DNA of 59,560 nucleotides from Clostridiales bacterium (GCA_012517905.1 JAAYUE010000006.1:1-59560); one strand, 5' to 3'. Positions 41,856-52,439 are shown, counted from the stretch's first letter. Numbers and translations are program-made. Notes: generated by a model not told the origin, from the letters alone.

Positions 41856-43772
41856 TTGAAACAAGGCGAAACCAACCGTTCCGGCTTCCACGAAATCCTG
41901 CGCTATTTTGGGGTTCCGCTGCTCGCGGTGATCGTGGTGATTATCGCGTTTTTTGCTACGCAGAAGCAGGTAGTTTCCGAGATTCGACTCGGAACCTATC
42001 AGATCCTTCGCGACGCGACGCTGAATCAGCGCATCACGCTTGAAAAATACATCGGGCTTTTGACCACGCGCGTCGAGCTCATTGCGGACTACGACAGCGA
42101 CACCGGCCCGAACACGCTTGTCGAATCGCTCCGAACCGAACTACAGGGCAATGCCGAGGGCGTTGAAATCGGCTTTGCCAATAAACAGGGAGACCTGCTT
42201 TACAGCGACCAGACCAGGCTGAACGTCGGCGGCGAGGACTGGTTCAAGCGGACGCTGGCCGGCGAAACGGTGATAACAATCGCTTCGCAAAACGAGGACG
42301 ACGGACTTGCGGACGTGCTCGTCTCCGCGCGCGTGCTGCCAAAGAGCGGCGTGGACGGCGTGCTGTTTGCAACGCTGAACGGAAAGAACTTTTCCGCTCA
42401 GCTCGATACGCGCGCATACGACGGCGCGGCGTTTTCGTTTGTCTGCGATTCGCACGGAACGATCCTGTTTGCGGAAGACAAGGAGAGCTTCGTCGTCCCG
42501 AGCGGCAGCATCTACGACGTGATCAACGATCAGACGCTGGTCGGCGGCTTCAATAGAGAGCAGCTTAAAAAAGAGCTCGGCAGCAGCCGTCAGATTCAGT
42601 TTCGCTTCCGCTATGGCGGCGAGGCGTATTACGCCGTCTGCGAGGCGGCGAATCCGTGCGGATGGTACATCATCTCCATCGTATCGGGAGACGACGCGGA
42701 CTATATCCAGCGGCATGTGACGCTCTATCAGATGGGCATGCTGTTCATCATGCTGCTTGCGGGCGTCTCGATGGCGGCGCAGGCGTACCTGCACGAGCGT
42801 ACGACGGTGCGAAAGCTCGAAAAGGACAAGGACCTGCTGCGCCAGGGCGCCAAGCGTTACCAGCTGATCACCCAGCTTTCCAACGAAGTGCTGTTCCATA
42901 TCGACCTGAAGTCCGGGGAGATTTCGTTTAACGACAGCTTCGAGTCGATGTTCGGCCAGCCGCCCCCCGACTGCACCATCCAGGACATGGAGCGCTGCGA
43001 GGCGCTGTTTGTGCCGGAGGACAAGATGCGGTTCCGGGCGTTTATCGAAAGACTGCTCGGCGGCGCGGCGGAGGCGCACGAGGAGCTGCGCATGATCAAT
43101 GCGCGCGGCGCCATCCGCTGGAAACGGCTGGAGATCTTCTCCGTATTCGACCAGAACGGACGGGTCTCCATGCTCGTCGGCAAGATTGCGGACATCCAGC
43201 GCCAGCGTCAGTCCATGCAGCGGCTCATCCGGCAGGCGGACAGCGATCCGCTGACGGGCCTGCTCAACAGGGGCGCGATGGAGCGCAGCGTCAAGGGCTT
43301 TCTCGCCGGAGAAGGCGTAAGCGGAACGCACGCGCTTCTGATGATGGATTTCGATAACTTCAAGGCCGTCAACGACACACTCGGCCACGCAAAGGGGGAC
43401 ACGCTGCTGACGTCCTTTGCGGTCGGCATGCGGCGGCTCTTCCGCTCGGGGGACTATCTCTCGCGCATCGGCGGGGACGAGTACATGGTGTTCCTCAAGG
43501 ACGTTTATGAGGACGGCGTCGCGCTTGAAAAGGCCGAGGCGCTGCGCGCGGAGATGGCCGCGCTGAGTAGAAAAATCGGGATTCCGGTCTCGATCAGCAT
43601 CGGCATCGCGGTGTATAAGCGGGATGGCACGACCTTTGAAAAACTCTATAAAGCCGCGGACGAAGCGCTGTATCAGGTGAAAAAAACCGGCAAAAACGCA
43701 GCCGTGTTCGCGTCCGCGCCCGCCGTTGTGGCGGCGGAAAAGACGCCCGCGCCGGACGGCGAGGATAACTAA
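41856..43772 (+). CDS. Membrane diguanylate cyclase (sensor, PAS, GGDEF)
   Basis: About 638 residues. Membrane span near 15-35 (FGVPLLAVIVVIIAFFA), extracytoplasmic sensor region to about 290 resembling a Cache domain, second span (MGMLFIMLLAGVSMAAQAYL), a PAS domain about 330-440, then GGDEF about 455-620. The active site is RIGGDEYMVF, an accepted GGDEF variant, and RSGD five residues before it is an RxxD inhibitory site, so a product-inhibited cyclic-di-GMP synthase is likely. Start assigned to TTG 41856 with GGAG at 41848-41851; a TTG at 41799 is the alternative. Confidence 0.9.
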   Translation: MKQGETNRSGFHEILRYFGVPLLAVIVVIIAFFATQKQVVSEIRLGTYQILRDATLNQRITLEKYIGLLTTRVELIADYDSDTGPNTLVESLRTELQGNAEGVEIGFANKQGDLLYSDQTRLNVGGEDWFKRTLAGETVITIASQNEDDGLADVLVSARVLPKSGVDGVLFATLNGKNFSAQLDTRAYDGAAFSFVCDSHGTILFAEDKESFVVPSGSIYDVINDQTLVGGFNREQLKKELGSSRQIQFRFRYGGEAYYAVCEAANPCGWYIISIVSGDDADYIQRHVTLYQMGMLFIMLLAGVSMAAQAYLHERTTVRKLEKDKDLLRQGAKRYQLITQLSNEVLFHIDLKSGEISFNDSFESMFGQPPPDCTIQDMERCEALFVPEDKMRFRAFIERLLGGAAEAHEELRMINARGAIRWKRLEIFSVFDQNGRVSMLVGKIADIQRQRQSMQRLIRQADSDPLTGLLNRGAMERSVKGFLAGEGVSGTHALLMMDFDNFKAVNDTLGHAKGDTLLTSFAVGMRRLFRSGDYLSRIGGDEYMVFLKDVYEDGVALEKAEALRAEMAALSRKIGIPVSISIGIAVYKRDGTTFEKLYKAADEALYQVKKTGKNAAVFASAPAVVAAEKTPAPDGEDN

Positions 43773-43793
43773 TCACAATGGGAGGGTAAGACA

Positions 43794-44288
43794 ACGCAAA
43801 ACGAATTTGAAAGCGCGCCGGAAGCGCGCGCACATGGCGCGGTAAAGCTCACGAAGAGACAGAACTTCCTTCAGGGGCTGAAGTTTCTTCTGTTTTCCTG
43901 CTCGGCGGGCATCATTCAGGCGGCGTCGTTTACGCTGCTGAACGAGACCATCCGCTGGGACTATTGGCCGAGCTATCTCATCGCGCTGACGCTCTCGGTG
44001 CTCTATAACTTCACGGTCAACCGGAAATTTACCTTCAAGTCCGCCAAGAACGTGCCGCTGGCGATGATGCAGGTGATCGCGTATTACCTGGTGTTCACGC
44101 CGCTGTCCACCTGGTGGGGCGAGGCGCTGACAAGGGCGGGATGGAACGAATACATCGTGCTCTTCGGCACCATGGTGATCAATCTCGTCACCGAGTTCAG
44201 CTTTTACCGCTTCGTGGTCTATCGCAACCATATGTTTACGAACAAACAGGGGCAGGCGGAGCTGGCAAAGCAGCAGACGGAAGAGTAA
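43794..44288 (+). CDS. GtrA-like membrane protein, apparently with a non-canonical ACG start
   Basis: GtrA family (four membrane spans; polyprenyl-linked sugar flipping or related): FLQGLKFLLFSCSAGIIQAASF, SYLIALTLSVLYNFTVNRKFTFKSA and FGTMVINLVTEFSFYRFVVYR. The complete domain needs a start before about 43866, yet the frame has no ATG, GTG or TTG between the preceding stop (43770-43772) and GTG 43998, which would delete the first span and more. GGAGGG (43781-43786) is correctly placed for ACG at 43794, giving 164 residues. The frame is also the same as that of the diguanylate cyclase, so read-through is possible. A short form from 43998 is the fallback. Confidence 0.68.
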   Translation, partial: TQNEFESAPEARAHGAVKLTKRQNFLQGLKFLLFSCSAGIIQAASFTLLNETIRWDYWPSYLIALTLSVLYNFTVNRKFTFKSAKNVPLAMMQVIAYYLVFTPLSTWWGEALTRAGWNEYIVLFGTMVINLVTEFSFYRFVVYRNHMFTNKQGQAELAKQQTEE

Positions 44289-44301
44289 AACATAATCAAA
44301 C

Positions 44302-44330
44302 AAAAATCCCCGAGTCACTCGGGGATTTTT
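44302..44330 (+). terminator. Terminator after the GtrA-like gene
   Basis: AAAAATCCCCGAG, loop TCA, CTCGGGGATTTTT: perfect 13-bp stem ending in a T run. Confidence 0.92.
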
Positions 44331-44368
44331 GCTTGAGAAATGGTTTGGAAAGCTATATCCAAATTATT

Positions 44369-44460
44369 TTTACTTCATCGGCTTAAATCCTTCGTCGGCA
44401 AGCTTATTTTTCACAAGAAAAAATAACAGAAAAAATTTACTCCATCGGCTTAAAGCCTTC
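44369..44460. repeat. 25-bp near-perfect direct repeat at the yitT 3' end
   Basis: TTTACT-CATCGGCTTAAA-CCTTC occurs at 44369-44393 and 44436-44460 with 23 of 25 bases equal. The second copy is the C-terminal codons and stop of the YitT gene (EGFKPME); the first encodes EGFKPMK plus stop in the untranslated tail. Confidence 0.75.
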
Positions 44461-45297
44461 TCCGTGCACCTCGGATGCGTTGGTGACGAAAATGAACGCC
44501 TGCTTGTCCGTCTGCTTGATGGACTTGAGCGTCTGCGCGAACGAATTGCGCCGCACGACGAGCATGAGCACATGCTTGTCGCGCCGCGTGTACCCGCCGC
44601 GTCCCTGCAGCACGGTCACGCCCCGGCCGAGTTCCCCCGCCAGCAGCGCGAGGATATCGTCCCCGCGCTCGGTGACGATATAGATCACCTTCGCATGGTC
44701 GACGCCCTGCATGATCGCGTCGATCGTGCGCGTGGTCACGAATATGGTCACGATGGAATACAGCGCGACCTCGATGTTGCGAAACACGCACACCGCGAAC
44801 ACCACGACCGTCGCGTCCACGACGAGCAGCAGCGAGCCGACCGAGAAATTCGGGAAAACGCGGTTGAGCAGCAGGCTGATCAGGTCGGTGCCGCCCGTGC
44901 TCGCCCCGCGCACGAAGATGACGCCCATGCCTGCGCCGCAGAGCACGCCGCCGAGCACGGAGGCCAACAGGATGTTGTTCGTATACGGCGGCAGAATGCG
45001 CAGAAACAGCTCAATAAACGCGGAGAGCAGCAGCGTCGCCAGAATGGTGCGCGCCAGCGGGCGAAAGCCCAGCCGCCACCAGGCGAGCGCGACGAGCGGG
45101 ATGTTTAAAATCAGCGACCAAATGCCGACCGACAGGGGCGTCAGAAACGCCAGCGCGGTGGAGAGGCCCGATACGCCGCCGGGTGCGATGTCGTTGGGGA
45201 TGGTAAACAGCACCAGCCCCGCCGCGACCAGCGCGCTGCCGGCGAGAATTGCGAGGATATCGACTGCCCATACGCGGGCGGATTGCTTCATCTTCAT
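44437..45297 (-). CDS. YitT family membrane protein (DUF161 + DUF2179)
   Basis: 286 residues. Five membrane spans in the first 190 residues (GSALVAAGLVLFTIPNDIAPGGVSGLS and RGASTGGTDLISLLLNRVF are family signatures), then a cytoplasmic ACT-like DUF2179 domain (VIYIVTERGDDILALLAGELGRGVTVLQGRGGYT). Function in the family is poorly known. GTG at 45300 and ATG at 45297 or 45291 are all possible starts. The 3' end is duplicated just downstream. Confidence 0.9.
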   Translation of the reverse strand: MKMKQSARVWAVDILAILAGSALVAAGLVLFTIPNDIAPGGVSGLSTALAFLTPLSVGIWSLILNIPLVALAWWRLGFRPLARTILATLLLSAFIELFLRILPPYTNNILLASVLGGVLCGAGMGVIFVRGASTGGTDLISLLLNRVFPNFSVGSLLLVVDATVVVFAVCVFRNIEVALYSIVTIFVTTRTIDAIMQGVDHAKVIYIVTERGDDILALLAGELGRGVTVLQGRGGYTRRDKHVLMLVVRRNSFAQTLKSIKQTDKQAFIFVTNASEVHGEGFKPME

Positions 45298-45357
45298 CAC
45301 GACCTTATGCTGCGACAGGTGCGGCGCGAAAAAAGTCCGCGCCGAATGCTCCGGCGG

Positions 45358-46479
45358 TTACGGATTCAGCCCTTTGAGCGAATCCGGCAGGAACACGCCG
45401 TCCTTGCGGATCAGCTTTCCGTCGAACCAGATCTCGCCGCCGCCGAACGCCGCCGTCTGGATGCAGACGATGTCCAGATGCAGCTGGCTCTTGTTGCCGT
45501 TGAACGCGTCGGCATAAGCGCAGCCGGGCGTAAGGTGGAACGAACCGCCGATCTTCTCGTCGTAGAGCGTGTTGCCGATGGACTTCGTCACGGCGTTGTT
45601 CACGCCGATGGCGAATTCGCCGAGGTAGCGCGCGCCTTCGTCCGCGTTCAGCATTTCGTTAAATCCCGCGGCGTCGCCGTCGCAGCTCGCTTCGTCGATG
45701 TGTCCGTTTTTGAAGACGAGGCGGGGATTGTCGAATTTCTTGCCGTAGCGCATGGCGGGAGTGTTGTACTGCACCACGCCGTTTGCGCTGTCCCGCACGG
45801 GCGCGGTGTACACTTCGCCGTCGGGGATGTTCAGCTCGCCGTTGCAGGGCACGACGGGGATGTCCTTGATCGAGAAGGTCAGATCCGTGCCGGGGCCGAG
45901 TAGACGCACCATGTCGGTTTTTTCCATGAGCTCGACGAGCGGCTCCATATCCCGCCCCATCTGTTCATAGTCCACCAGCGCGGCGGAGAGGAAAAATTCG
46001 TAAAAATCGTCGTAGCACATGCCGGCTTTCTGCGCATCCGCCATGGTCGGCCAGTGCAGATAGACCCATCTGCGCTCGTCGATGATGCGGTCGCGCAGCG
46101 GGCGGCGGATGTCCCGGTAATAGGTCATGGCGCGGGTGTCCACGGCGGAGAGCTCCGCGTCGTTTTCGTCCACGCCGATGTCCACGTGCGCCACGAGATG
46201 ATCCCAGTATTTCGTTTCCCACTCGAGCTGCGCGTCGATGGCCGCGCGGGATTCTTCGGGGTGCTCGGAGTCGATAAAGCCGAAGAAGAGGCGGCTGAGC
46301 TCGTCGTCCGTGAGCTTGACAAACGGCACGGCGCCAATGGCGTGCGCGCGCCTGAGCAGGGACTTGATGAGGGGCTTTGCGGGGACGGCGCCGTTGATTT
46401 CGAAAAGCTCGCCTCTTTTGAGCTTGAGGGAATAGTTTAGCAGCAGATCGGCCAGCCGATCGAGTCGTTCGTCACGCAT
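45358..46479 (-). CDS. M29 family aminopeptidase (AmpS/PepS type)
   Basis: 373 residues. The C-terminal half carries the metal-binding pattern of thermophilic-type M29 aminopeptidases: LGEFAIGVN (Glu), GSFHLTPGCAYADAF, and SQLHLDIVCIQ (His and Asp). It is cytoplasmic and removes N-terminal residues from peptides. GGAGGATCAAT precedes the ATG, and a promoter lies at 46537-46509. Confidence 0.92.
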   Translation of the reverse strand: MRDERLDRLADLLLNYSLKLKRGELFEINGAVPAKPLIKSLLRRAHAIGAVPFVKLTDDELSRLFFGFIDSEHPEESRAAIDAQLEWETKYWDHLVAHVDIGVDENDAELSAVDTRAMTYYRDIRRPLRDRIIDERRWVYLHWPTMADAQKAGMCYDDFYEFFLSAALVDYEQMGRDMEPLVELMEKTDMVRLLGPGTDLTFSIKDIPVVPCNGELNIPDGEVYTAPVRDSANGVVQYNTPAMRYGKKFDNPRLVFKNGHIDEASCDGDAAGFNEMLNADEGARYLGEFAIGVNNAVTKSIGNTLYDEKIGGSFHLTPGCAYADAFNGNKSQLHLDIVCIQTAAFGGGEIWFDGKLIRKDGVFLPDSLKGLNP

Positions 46480-46508
46480 ATTGATCCTCCTTATGCACTC
46501 TACGCTCT

Positions 46509-46537
46509 ATTCTATAGTAAATATTGGCGGACTTCAA
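46509..46537 (-). promoter_or_regulatory. Promoter of the M29 aminopeptidase gene
   Basis: Minus strand TTGAAG (46537-46532), 17 bp, TAGAAT (46514-46509). Confidence 0.55.
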
Positions 46538-46555
46538 CACCTCAAAAACATGCAT

Positions 46556-46590
46556 AAAAAGGCGAAAGCCGTTGCTTTCGCCTTTTTTGT
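46556..46590. terminator. Bidirectional terminator after yugP
   Basis: GGCGAAAGC, loop CGTT, GCTTTCGCC with TTTTTT on the plus side and TTTTT on the minus side. It ends the leftward YugP transcript. Confidence 0.9.
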
Positions 46591-46629
46591 CGATGTAAGG
46601 TCAGGAGCGCTTCGGGAAAAGACTTCCCG

Positions 46630-47328
46630 CTAATTCCTTCGCGTCCGATTCGCCAGCGCGAGCAGCCGCAGAAAGCTGATGAGCGAAGCCACCGCCGCCC
46701 AGACGTAGGTCATCGCGGCGGCGTTGAGCACCTTTCTCGCGCCGTCGCTCTCGTCATAGCTGATGTAGTTGCCCTCTTCGAGCATTCTTAGCGCGCGTGC
46801 GGAGGCGTTGAACTCCACCGGCAGCGTGACCACCTGAAACACCAGCATGGCGCCGAAGAGCACCACGCCGACGATGGCCAGATTGAAGCTGCCCATCATG
46901 AGCCCGAGGATGACGATCCACGGCGCGGCGTAGGAGCCGATGGAGGCCACGGGCAGAATTGCGTTTCTCAGGCGAATCGGCGCGTAGCCCTCCTGATACT
47001 GCATCACGTGGCCGATTTCATGCGCGGCGACCGCGATGGCCGCGATGCTGCTCTGGCCGTACACCTGCGTGCTCAACCCCACCACGCCGTTTTTCGGATC
47101 GTAGTGGTCGGTCAGCGAGCACTGCACGGCGGTGATCTGCACGCTGCTGCCCGCGCGGTTTAACAGCTGCTGCGCGATCTCCTCGGCGCGGTAGCCGGAG
47201 GCGACCGGCGTCTGCGCAAACTGGTTGAAGGTTTTCTGCACCCTGCTCTGCGCGTAAAAACTGATGCCCATGACCACGAGCAGCAGGATGATATAGATTC
47301 CGTCGCCCGATCCATAGCCGAAATACAT
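46630..47328 (-). CDS. YugP-type zinc metallopeptidase, membrane
   Basis: 232 residues. Membrane spans at the N-terminus (IYIILLLVVMGISFYA) and two or more in the C-terminal half; zinc motif HEIGH near residue 103 in AVAAHEIGHVMQYQ. This firmicute membrane-peptidase family (PF04298) has no firmly known substrate. GAGGGG precedes the ATG. Monocistronic, divergent from asnS. Confidence 0.92.
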   Translation of the reverse strand: MYFGYGSGDGIYIILLLVVMGISFYAQSRVQKTFNQFAQTPVASGYRAEEIAQQLLNRAGSSVQITAVQCSLTDHYDPKNGVVGLSTQVYGQSSIAAIAVAAHEIGHVMQYQEGYAPIRLRNAILPVASIGSYAAPWIVILGLMMGSFNLAIVGVVLFGAMLVFQVVTLPVEFNASARALRMLEEGNYISYDESDGARKVLNAAAMTYVWAAVASLISFLRLLALANRTRRN

Positions 47329-47517
47329 AGAAATTCCCCTCCTCTATGCTAAGGCAAGTATACCATATCCGCCGCGGAGAGACAGCGGATTTCATGATCG
47401 TTTGCAATTTCCCCAAAATTCGAACAAAATGGAAGGCCCCGGGCTTTTCTCGGCGGCGAAATGTGGTATACTATCCCTTAACCCTGCCCCAAATTTCAAC
47501 ATAGCGAGGTATTTTCT

Positions 47518-48897
<1,380 letters not shown>

Positions 48898-48904
48898 CGA
48901 CCAG

Positions 48905-48930
48905 GCGCCTCGTTTTTGCGGGGCGCTTTT
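48905..48930 (+). terminator. Terminator after asnS
   Basis: GCGCCTCG, loop TTTTTG, CGGGGCGC (one G-U pair), TTTT. Confidence 0.75.
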
Positions 48931-48958
48931 ATCTTGAGGACGAAGGGAGACGACCGGC

Positions 48959-49828
48959 ATGACGATCCGCATCCTTCCCAAAGAGCGCGTCAAAGAAACG
49001 GCGCAGCGCGTCTGGTCGCTGGTGCAGCACGCCGATGCGCGCTGCTATCCGCTGGTGAAGAGCGCGGCGGATTTTGAGCGCACGCTGACATGGGCGCTGG
49101 AGGACGACTCCGGCAGAGCGCGGTCCTGCTGGAAGGGACGCGAACTGCTCGGCGTTTGCTGCCTGTTTGTCAACGAAGAGGAGCGATATGCGCAGTTGAT
49201 CGCGCTGTACGCATGGGATCGGTTCCGGCCCGTGGCGGATGCGTTTCTGAACTGGATCGACGAGGCGTATCCGGCGTTTACCATCGACGCGGGCGTCTCG
49301 GGGGAAAACGCGCGTTTGTCGGACGCGCTGGCGCGGCACGGGTATCGCATTGCGGACGATTGTCTCGACCTGAGGCATCCGCTGCCTGCCGGAGACGGCC
49401 TTGCCTGCGAAGACGAAGAAGGGATTGCCTTGCTGGAAAAAGGTCCGCTTGGCGCATATGCCGCGCTGCACGACGCCTGGTTTCCCGGGCTTTATTGGAA
49501 CGCGAAGCGGCTTTCGGAGACCTCCGACGGTTGGGCGGTGCTGACCGCGCGGCAAGACGGGGAGATCACGGGCGCGATCCTGCTGATCTTCGGCAAGGAG
49601 CTGGCGGAAGTCTATGGCCTGCACGCCGCGGACGTTGCGATGGCGCGCGCGCTGCTCAGCGCCGCACTGGCATACTGCTCGGAGGAAGCGAAGGGGGTTG
49701 GCTCCCTGCTTTTCATGGCGGAGGCGGCGGACGAACCGTGCGTCCGCGCCGCGCTGGCATGCGGATTTTTACAGATGGGCCGCTATGTCGGCTGGCGCAA
49801 AACGCCTTGCCACGACAGGGACGACTGA
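48959..49828 (+). CDS. GNAT-like acetyltransferase, two tandem domains
   Basis: 289 residues. The C-terminal half shows a GNAT-like fold (DGWAVLTARQDGEITGAILLIFG, then GVGSLLFMAEAADEPCVRAALACGFLQMGRYVGWRK); the N-terminal half (GRELLGVCCLFV, ALARHGYRIADDCLDL) looks like a second, decayed copy. The usual acetyl-CoA loop is weak, so activity is not certain. AAGGGAG lies before the ATG. No obvious link to neighbours. Confidence 0.6.
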   Translation: MTIRILPKERVKETAQRVWSLVQHADARCYPLVKSAADFERTLTWALEDDSGRARSCWKGRELLGVCCLFVNEEERYAQLIALYAWDRFRPVADAFLNWIDEAYPAFTIDAGVSGENARLSDALARHGYRIADDCLDLRHPLPAGDGLACEDEEGIALLEKGPLGAYAALHDAWFPGLYWNAKRLSETSDGWAVLTARQDGEITGAILLIFGKELAEVYGLHAADVAMARALLSAALAYCSEEAKGVGSLLFMAEAADEPCVRAALACGFLQMGRYVGWRKTPCHDRDD

Positions 49829-49918
49829 ACGGAAGAATTCGGCAAGGGGTTTTGGACGCAAGAAGAAAAGCGCCGCGATATCGCGCCGCTTTCCATATAA
49901 AGCCTGCAAAGAAAGAAA

Positions 49919-50203
49919 CTATCTCTTTCGCACCGGCGGCTGCTGCCTGCCCGGGCCGAGTTTCTTTTCGTGCGCTTTTTCCTCCGCGCGCTGGCGCATG
50001 AGGTTCGCGTGGTGCCGGTTGTCCGCGATGGTCGCGACCGAGAGCGCGATGACCCAGAGACAGAAGAGCACGATGAACACGCTGCTGGCCGTGCTGGTCA
50101 GAAAGCCCATCGAGGGATTGTACTGGTTCAGGATCACGAGCGTGAGAAACACCCCCGCGAAGATGATGGACAGATGCGAAAAAATGGTTCGAAACGCTCT
50201 CAT
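49919..50203 (-). CDS. Small two-span membrane protein of unknown function
   Basis: 94 residues: hydrophobic spans about 10-26 and 40-60, then a highly basic tail (RQRAEEKAHEKKLGPGRQQPPVRKR) that should lie in the cytoplasm. I do not recognise the family. GGGAGG lies upstream of the ATG. It follows the phosphodiester glycosidase gene by 77 bp in the same direction and may be cotranscribed. Confidence 0.65.
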   Translation of the reverse strand: MRAFRTIFSHLSIIFAGVFLTLVILNQYNPSMGFLTSTASSVFIVLFCLWVIALSVATIADNRHHANLMRQRAEEKAHEKKLGPGRQQPPVRKR

Positions 50204-50280
50204 AACAGACGATTCCCTCCCATATGGACGCGCCGCTTTTCAGAACCCCGACGCGCCGGATCGATTTGCCGATCGGGCGG

Positions 50281-51291
50281 TCAGCCCTGCGGCGCTGCGC
50301 CGCCGAAGTAGATGATGTCGCTGATGACGCGACCGCCTTTGTAGGGTTTTCCGATGATTTGACCTTGAAACACCATCATGACGGACTGCCCGCCATCGAG
50401 GTTGTAGGCGTCTTTGCAGCCGAGGTCGATCATGGCCTGCGCGAGCTCGTCGAGGTTCATTCCGCGGGAATAGTCGCCCTGTCGTCCGTCGACGGAGACG
50501 AGGCAGTAGTGCCCGGGTTCATAGTATCCGATTGCGGCGCGCGGCGCGCGGTTGTTGATGATGATGTCGGTCGAGTTATAGCTGTTCGGGATCTGGCCGT
50601 TGTCGATCAGCTTCGGCCCAAAGGACCAGCTTTGATACGCACCGCGCGCGATGGCGGCGTCGAGGTCGAAATCCGCCTCATAATAGGTTTCCATCGTACC
50701 GTCCAGATAAAGAATGCAGACGTCGCCCGACTTGGTGTCGCGATAGAGGTCTCCGTTACGAATGACGATGCCGTCCGAGGCGGACCCGCAAGAATCGCCG
50801 GAGAGCGCGAGAATTGCGCCGGCCTTGCTTGCCATCGCGTCCGGCATGGCATATCCGCCTTTGAACTTGCCTCCTGCAAATGCGGTTTGAAACGAGTGGA
50901 CGTCGCGCACCCAGATATCCGCCGCAAAATAGACGGCGTTGTCCGTGTGGTGTTCCGTAATCACGATGCGCAGGTTATCGTCCGCATAGCTTCCAATCGC
51001 GTTTGCGGCATCCAGTTCTCCCGTAGGAAAAGTTGCCGAAAAGTCCCCGAGGACGGGGGTCGGCGTGACTTCCGGCGCAGGGGGCGCGTCCAAAGTGGAG
51101 GCGTCTGTTTCCGGCGTGGGATTCGCCACGGCGAGTGTCGGTTCGGCGGTGGAGGCCGTTCTTTGCAGCGGCTGGTGGTCGCTGGTGCTGACGACGAACG
51201 CAAACAAATAAAAGATGCCGAGCGCGGCGCCGATACCCAGTAAATCCAGCAGTATGACGAGGATTCCGGGCAACGGTTTCTGATGTCGCAT
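50281..51291 (-). CDS. Phosphodiester glycosidase (NAGPA/DUF2233), single-domain membrane-anchored form
   Basis: 336 residues. N-terminal membrane anchor (ILVILLDLLGIGAALGIFYLFAFVV), Thr/Pro-rich spacer, then the same glycosidase domain as in the two large paralogues, with NRAPRAAIGYYEPGHYCLVSVDGR and YNLDGGQSVMMVFQG. It acts outside the cell on a sugar phosphodiester. ATG 51291 is preferred over 51297 since AAAGGA is six bases before it. This is the third copy of the domain in 50 kb. Confidence 0.88.
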   Translation of the reverse strand: MRHQKPLPGILVILLDLLGIGAALGIFYLFAFVVSTSDHQPLQRTASTAEPTLAVANPTPETDASTLDAPPAPEVTPTPVLGDFSATFPTGELDAANAIGSYADDNLRIVITEHHTDNAVYFAADIWVRDVHSFQTAFAGGKFKGGYAMPDAMASKAGAILALSGDSCGSASDGIVIRNGDLYRDTKSGDVCILYLDGTMETYYEADFDLDAAIARGAYQSWSFGPKLIDNGQIPNSYNSTDIIINNRAPRAAIGYYEPGHYCLVSVDGRQGDYSRGMNLDELAQAMIDLGCKDAYNLDGGQSVMMVFQGQIIGKPYKGGRVISDIIYFGGAAPQG

Positions 51292-51468
51292 AGGCATTCC
51301 TTTCCGAAAAACGGCAGGGATTTCTGAAAAAACAATCGGGGCTGATGGTCAGCTCATCATAGTCCCGTCATGGTTCAAAAGCAACCATCCTCACGAAATG
51401 CAACAGGAAGTTCACAAGGCATCGAATGGAATGACATAAAGCTGTCATGCAGCAGGAAAAGGAGAAAA

Positions 51469-51495
51469 GATTCCCCGGGCAAAGCCCGGGGAATC
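51469..51495 (-). terminator. Terminator after deoD
   Basis: GATTCCCCGGGC, short loop, GCCCGGGGAATC; on the minus strand it is followed by TTTTC. Confidence 0.88.
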
Positions 51496-51566
51496 TTGGT
51501 CTGGCGGCGTTTGCTTTCGCGCGCCGGCTATGCTTGATTCGGGTGGGTGCAGAACTGAAAAACCGC

Positions 51567-52286
51567 TTACTCCGCGATCGTTAATGCGACCTGCATCATA
51601 TCGTGGAACGCGGTCTGGCGCTCTTCCGCCGTGGTGACCGCGCCGCCGATGAGCAGATCCGAAATCGTGCAGATGGCCAGCGCCTTCTTGCCCGCGCGCG
51701 CCGCGTTCATATAGAGCGCGGCGGCTTCCATCTCGACGGCGAGCACGCCGAGCTTCGCCCACTCCAGCGTGCCGTCCATCCCCTTTTCGGAATAGAACAC
51801 GTCGCTCGAGAGGATGTTGCCGACCTTGTAGTTGAGGCCGCGCTTTTCGCATTCGTCCACCGCGCGGCGGAGCGTGCCGAAGTCCGCGATCGGCGCATAC
51901 GACCCCGTGAGCCCATACTGCGAGAAATAGGCGGAGTTCGTGCAGGCGCCCTGACCGAGAACGATGTCGAAGAGCTTGAGATCGGGATGCATGCCGCCCG
52001 CCGAGCCGATGCGGATGATGGTCTCCACGCCGAAGAAGTTAAACAATTCGTAGGAGTAGATGCCCATGCTCGGCATGCCCATGCCGCTGGCCATGACGGA
52101 GACGCGCTTGCCTTCGTATAGGCCGGTGTATCCCTGAATGCCGCGGACGTTGTTGACGAGTTCACAGTCCGTGAGGTACGTATCGGCAATGTGCTTTGCG
52201 CGCAGCGGGTCGCCCGGCATGAGGACGGTCTTGGCAAAGTCTTCGGGGCTGCAGCTGATATGCGGGGTCATATTTGCGGATTTCAT
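51567..52286 (-). CDS. deoD: Purine nucleoside phosphorylase, DeoD type
   Basis: 239 residues of the hexameric PNP family. Phosphate-binding [22 protein letters not shown], and the ribose-binding [11 protein letters not shown] are diagnostic; [10 protein letters not shown] holds the catalytic Asp region. It splits purine nucleosides to base and ribose 1-phosphate. GGAGGTG precedes the ATG, and an extended -10 TGCTATAAT lies at 52332-52324. Confidence 0.96.
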   Translation of the reverse strand: MKSANMTPHISCSPEDFAKTVLMPGDPLRAKHIADTYLTDCELVNNVRGIQGYTGLYEGKRVSVMASGMGMPSMGIYSYELFNFFGVETIIRIGSAGGMHPDLKLFDIVLGQGACTNSAYFSQYGLTGSYAPIADFGTLRRAVDECEKRGLNYKVGNILSSDVFYSEKGMDGTLEWAKLGVLAVEMEAAALYMNAARAGKKALAICTISDLLIGGAVTTAEERQTAFHDMMQVALTIAE

Positions 52287-52323
52287 GAAACACCTCCGAA
52301 AAAAATTAATGCGGGTACAAATT

Positions 52324-52332
52324 ATTATAGCA
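52324..52332 (-). promoter_or_regulatory. Extended -10 promoter of deoD
   Basis: TG-C-TATAAT on the minus strand; the -35 region is weak, as is common with extended -10 promoters. Confidence 0.55.
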
Positions 52333-52439
52333 TATTTTTCCCATGGGAAGGGATCGATCGCCAGGAAAAGGAACGCCGGGTGAAATGTGTAAAGGCGCAG
52401 GAGGCGCTCCGGAATCGATGAAACGATTTGCTGCGGCTG

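Noticed and set aside
43998-44288. Short 96-codon version of the GtrA-like gene from GTG 43998
   Set aside because: It would begin inside the family domain and lose the first membrane segments, although in-frame coding clearly continues upstream.
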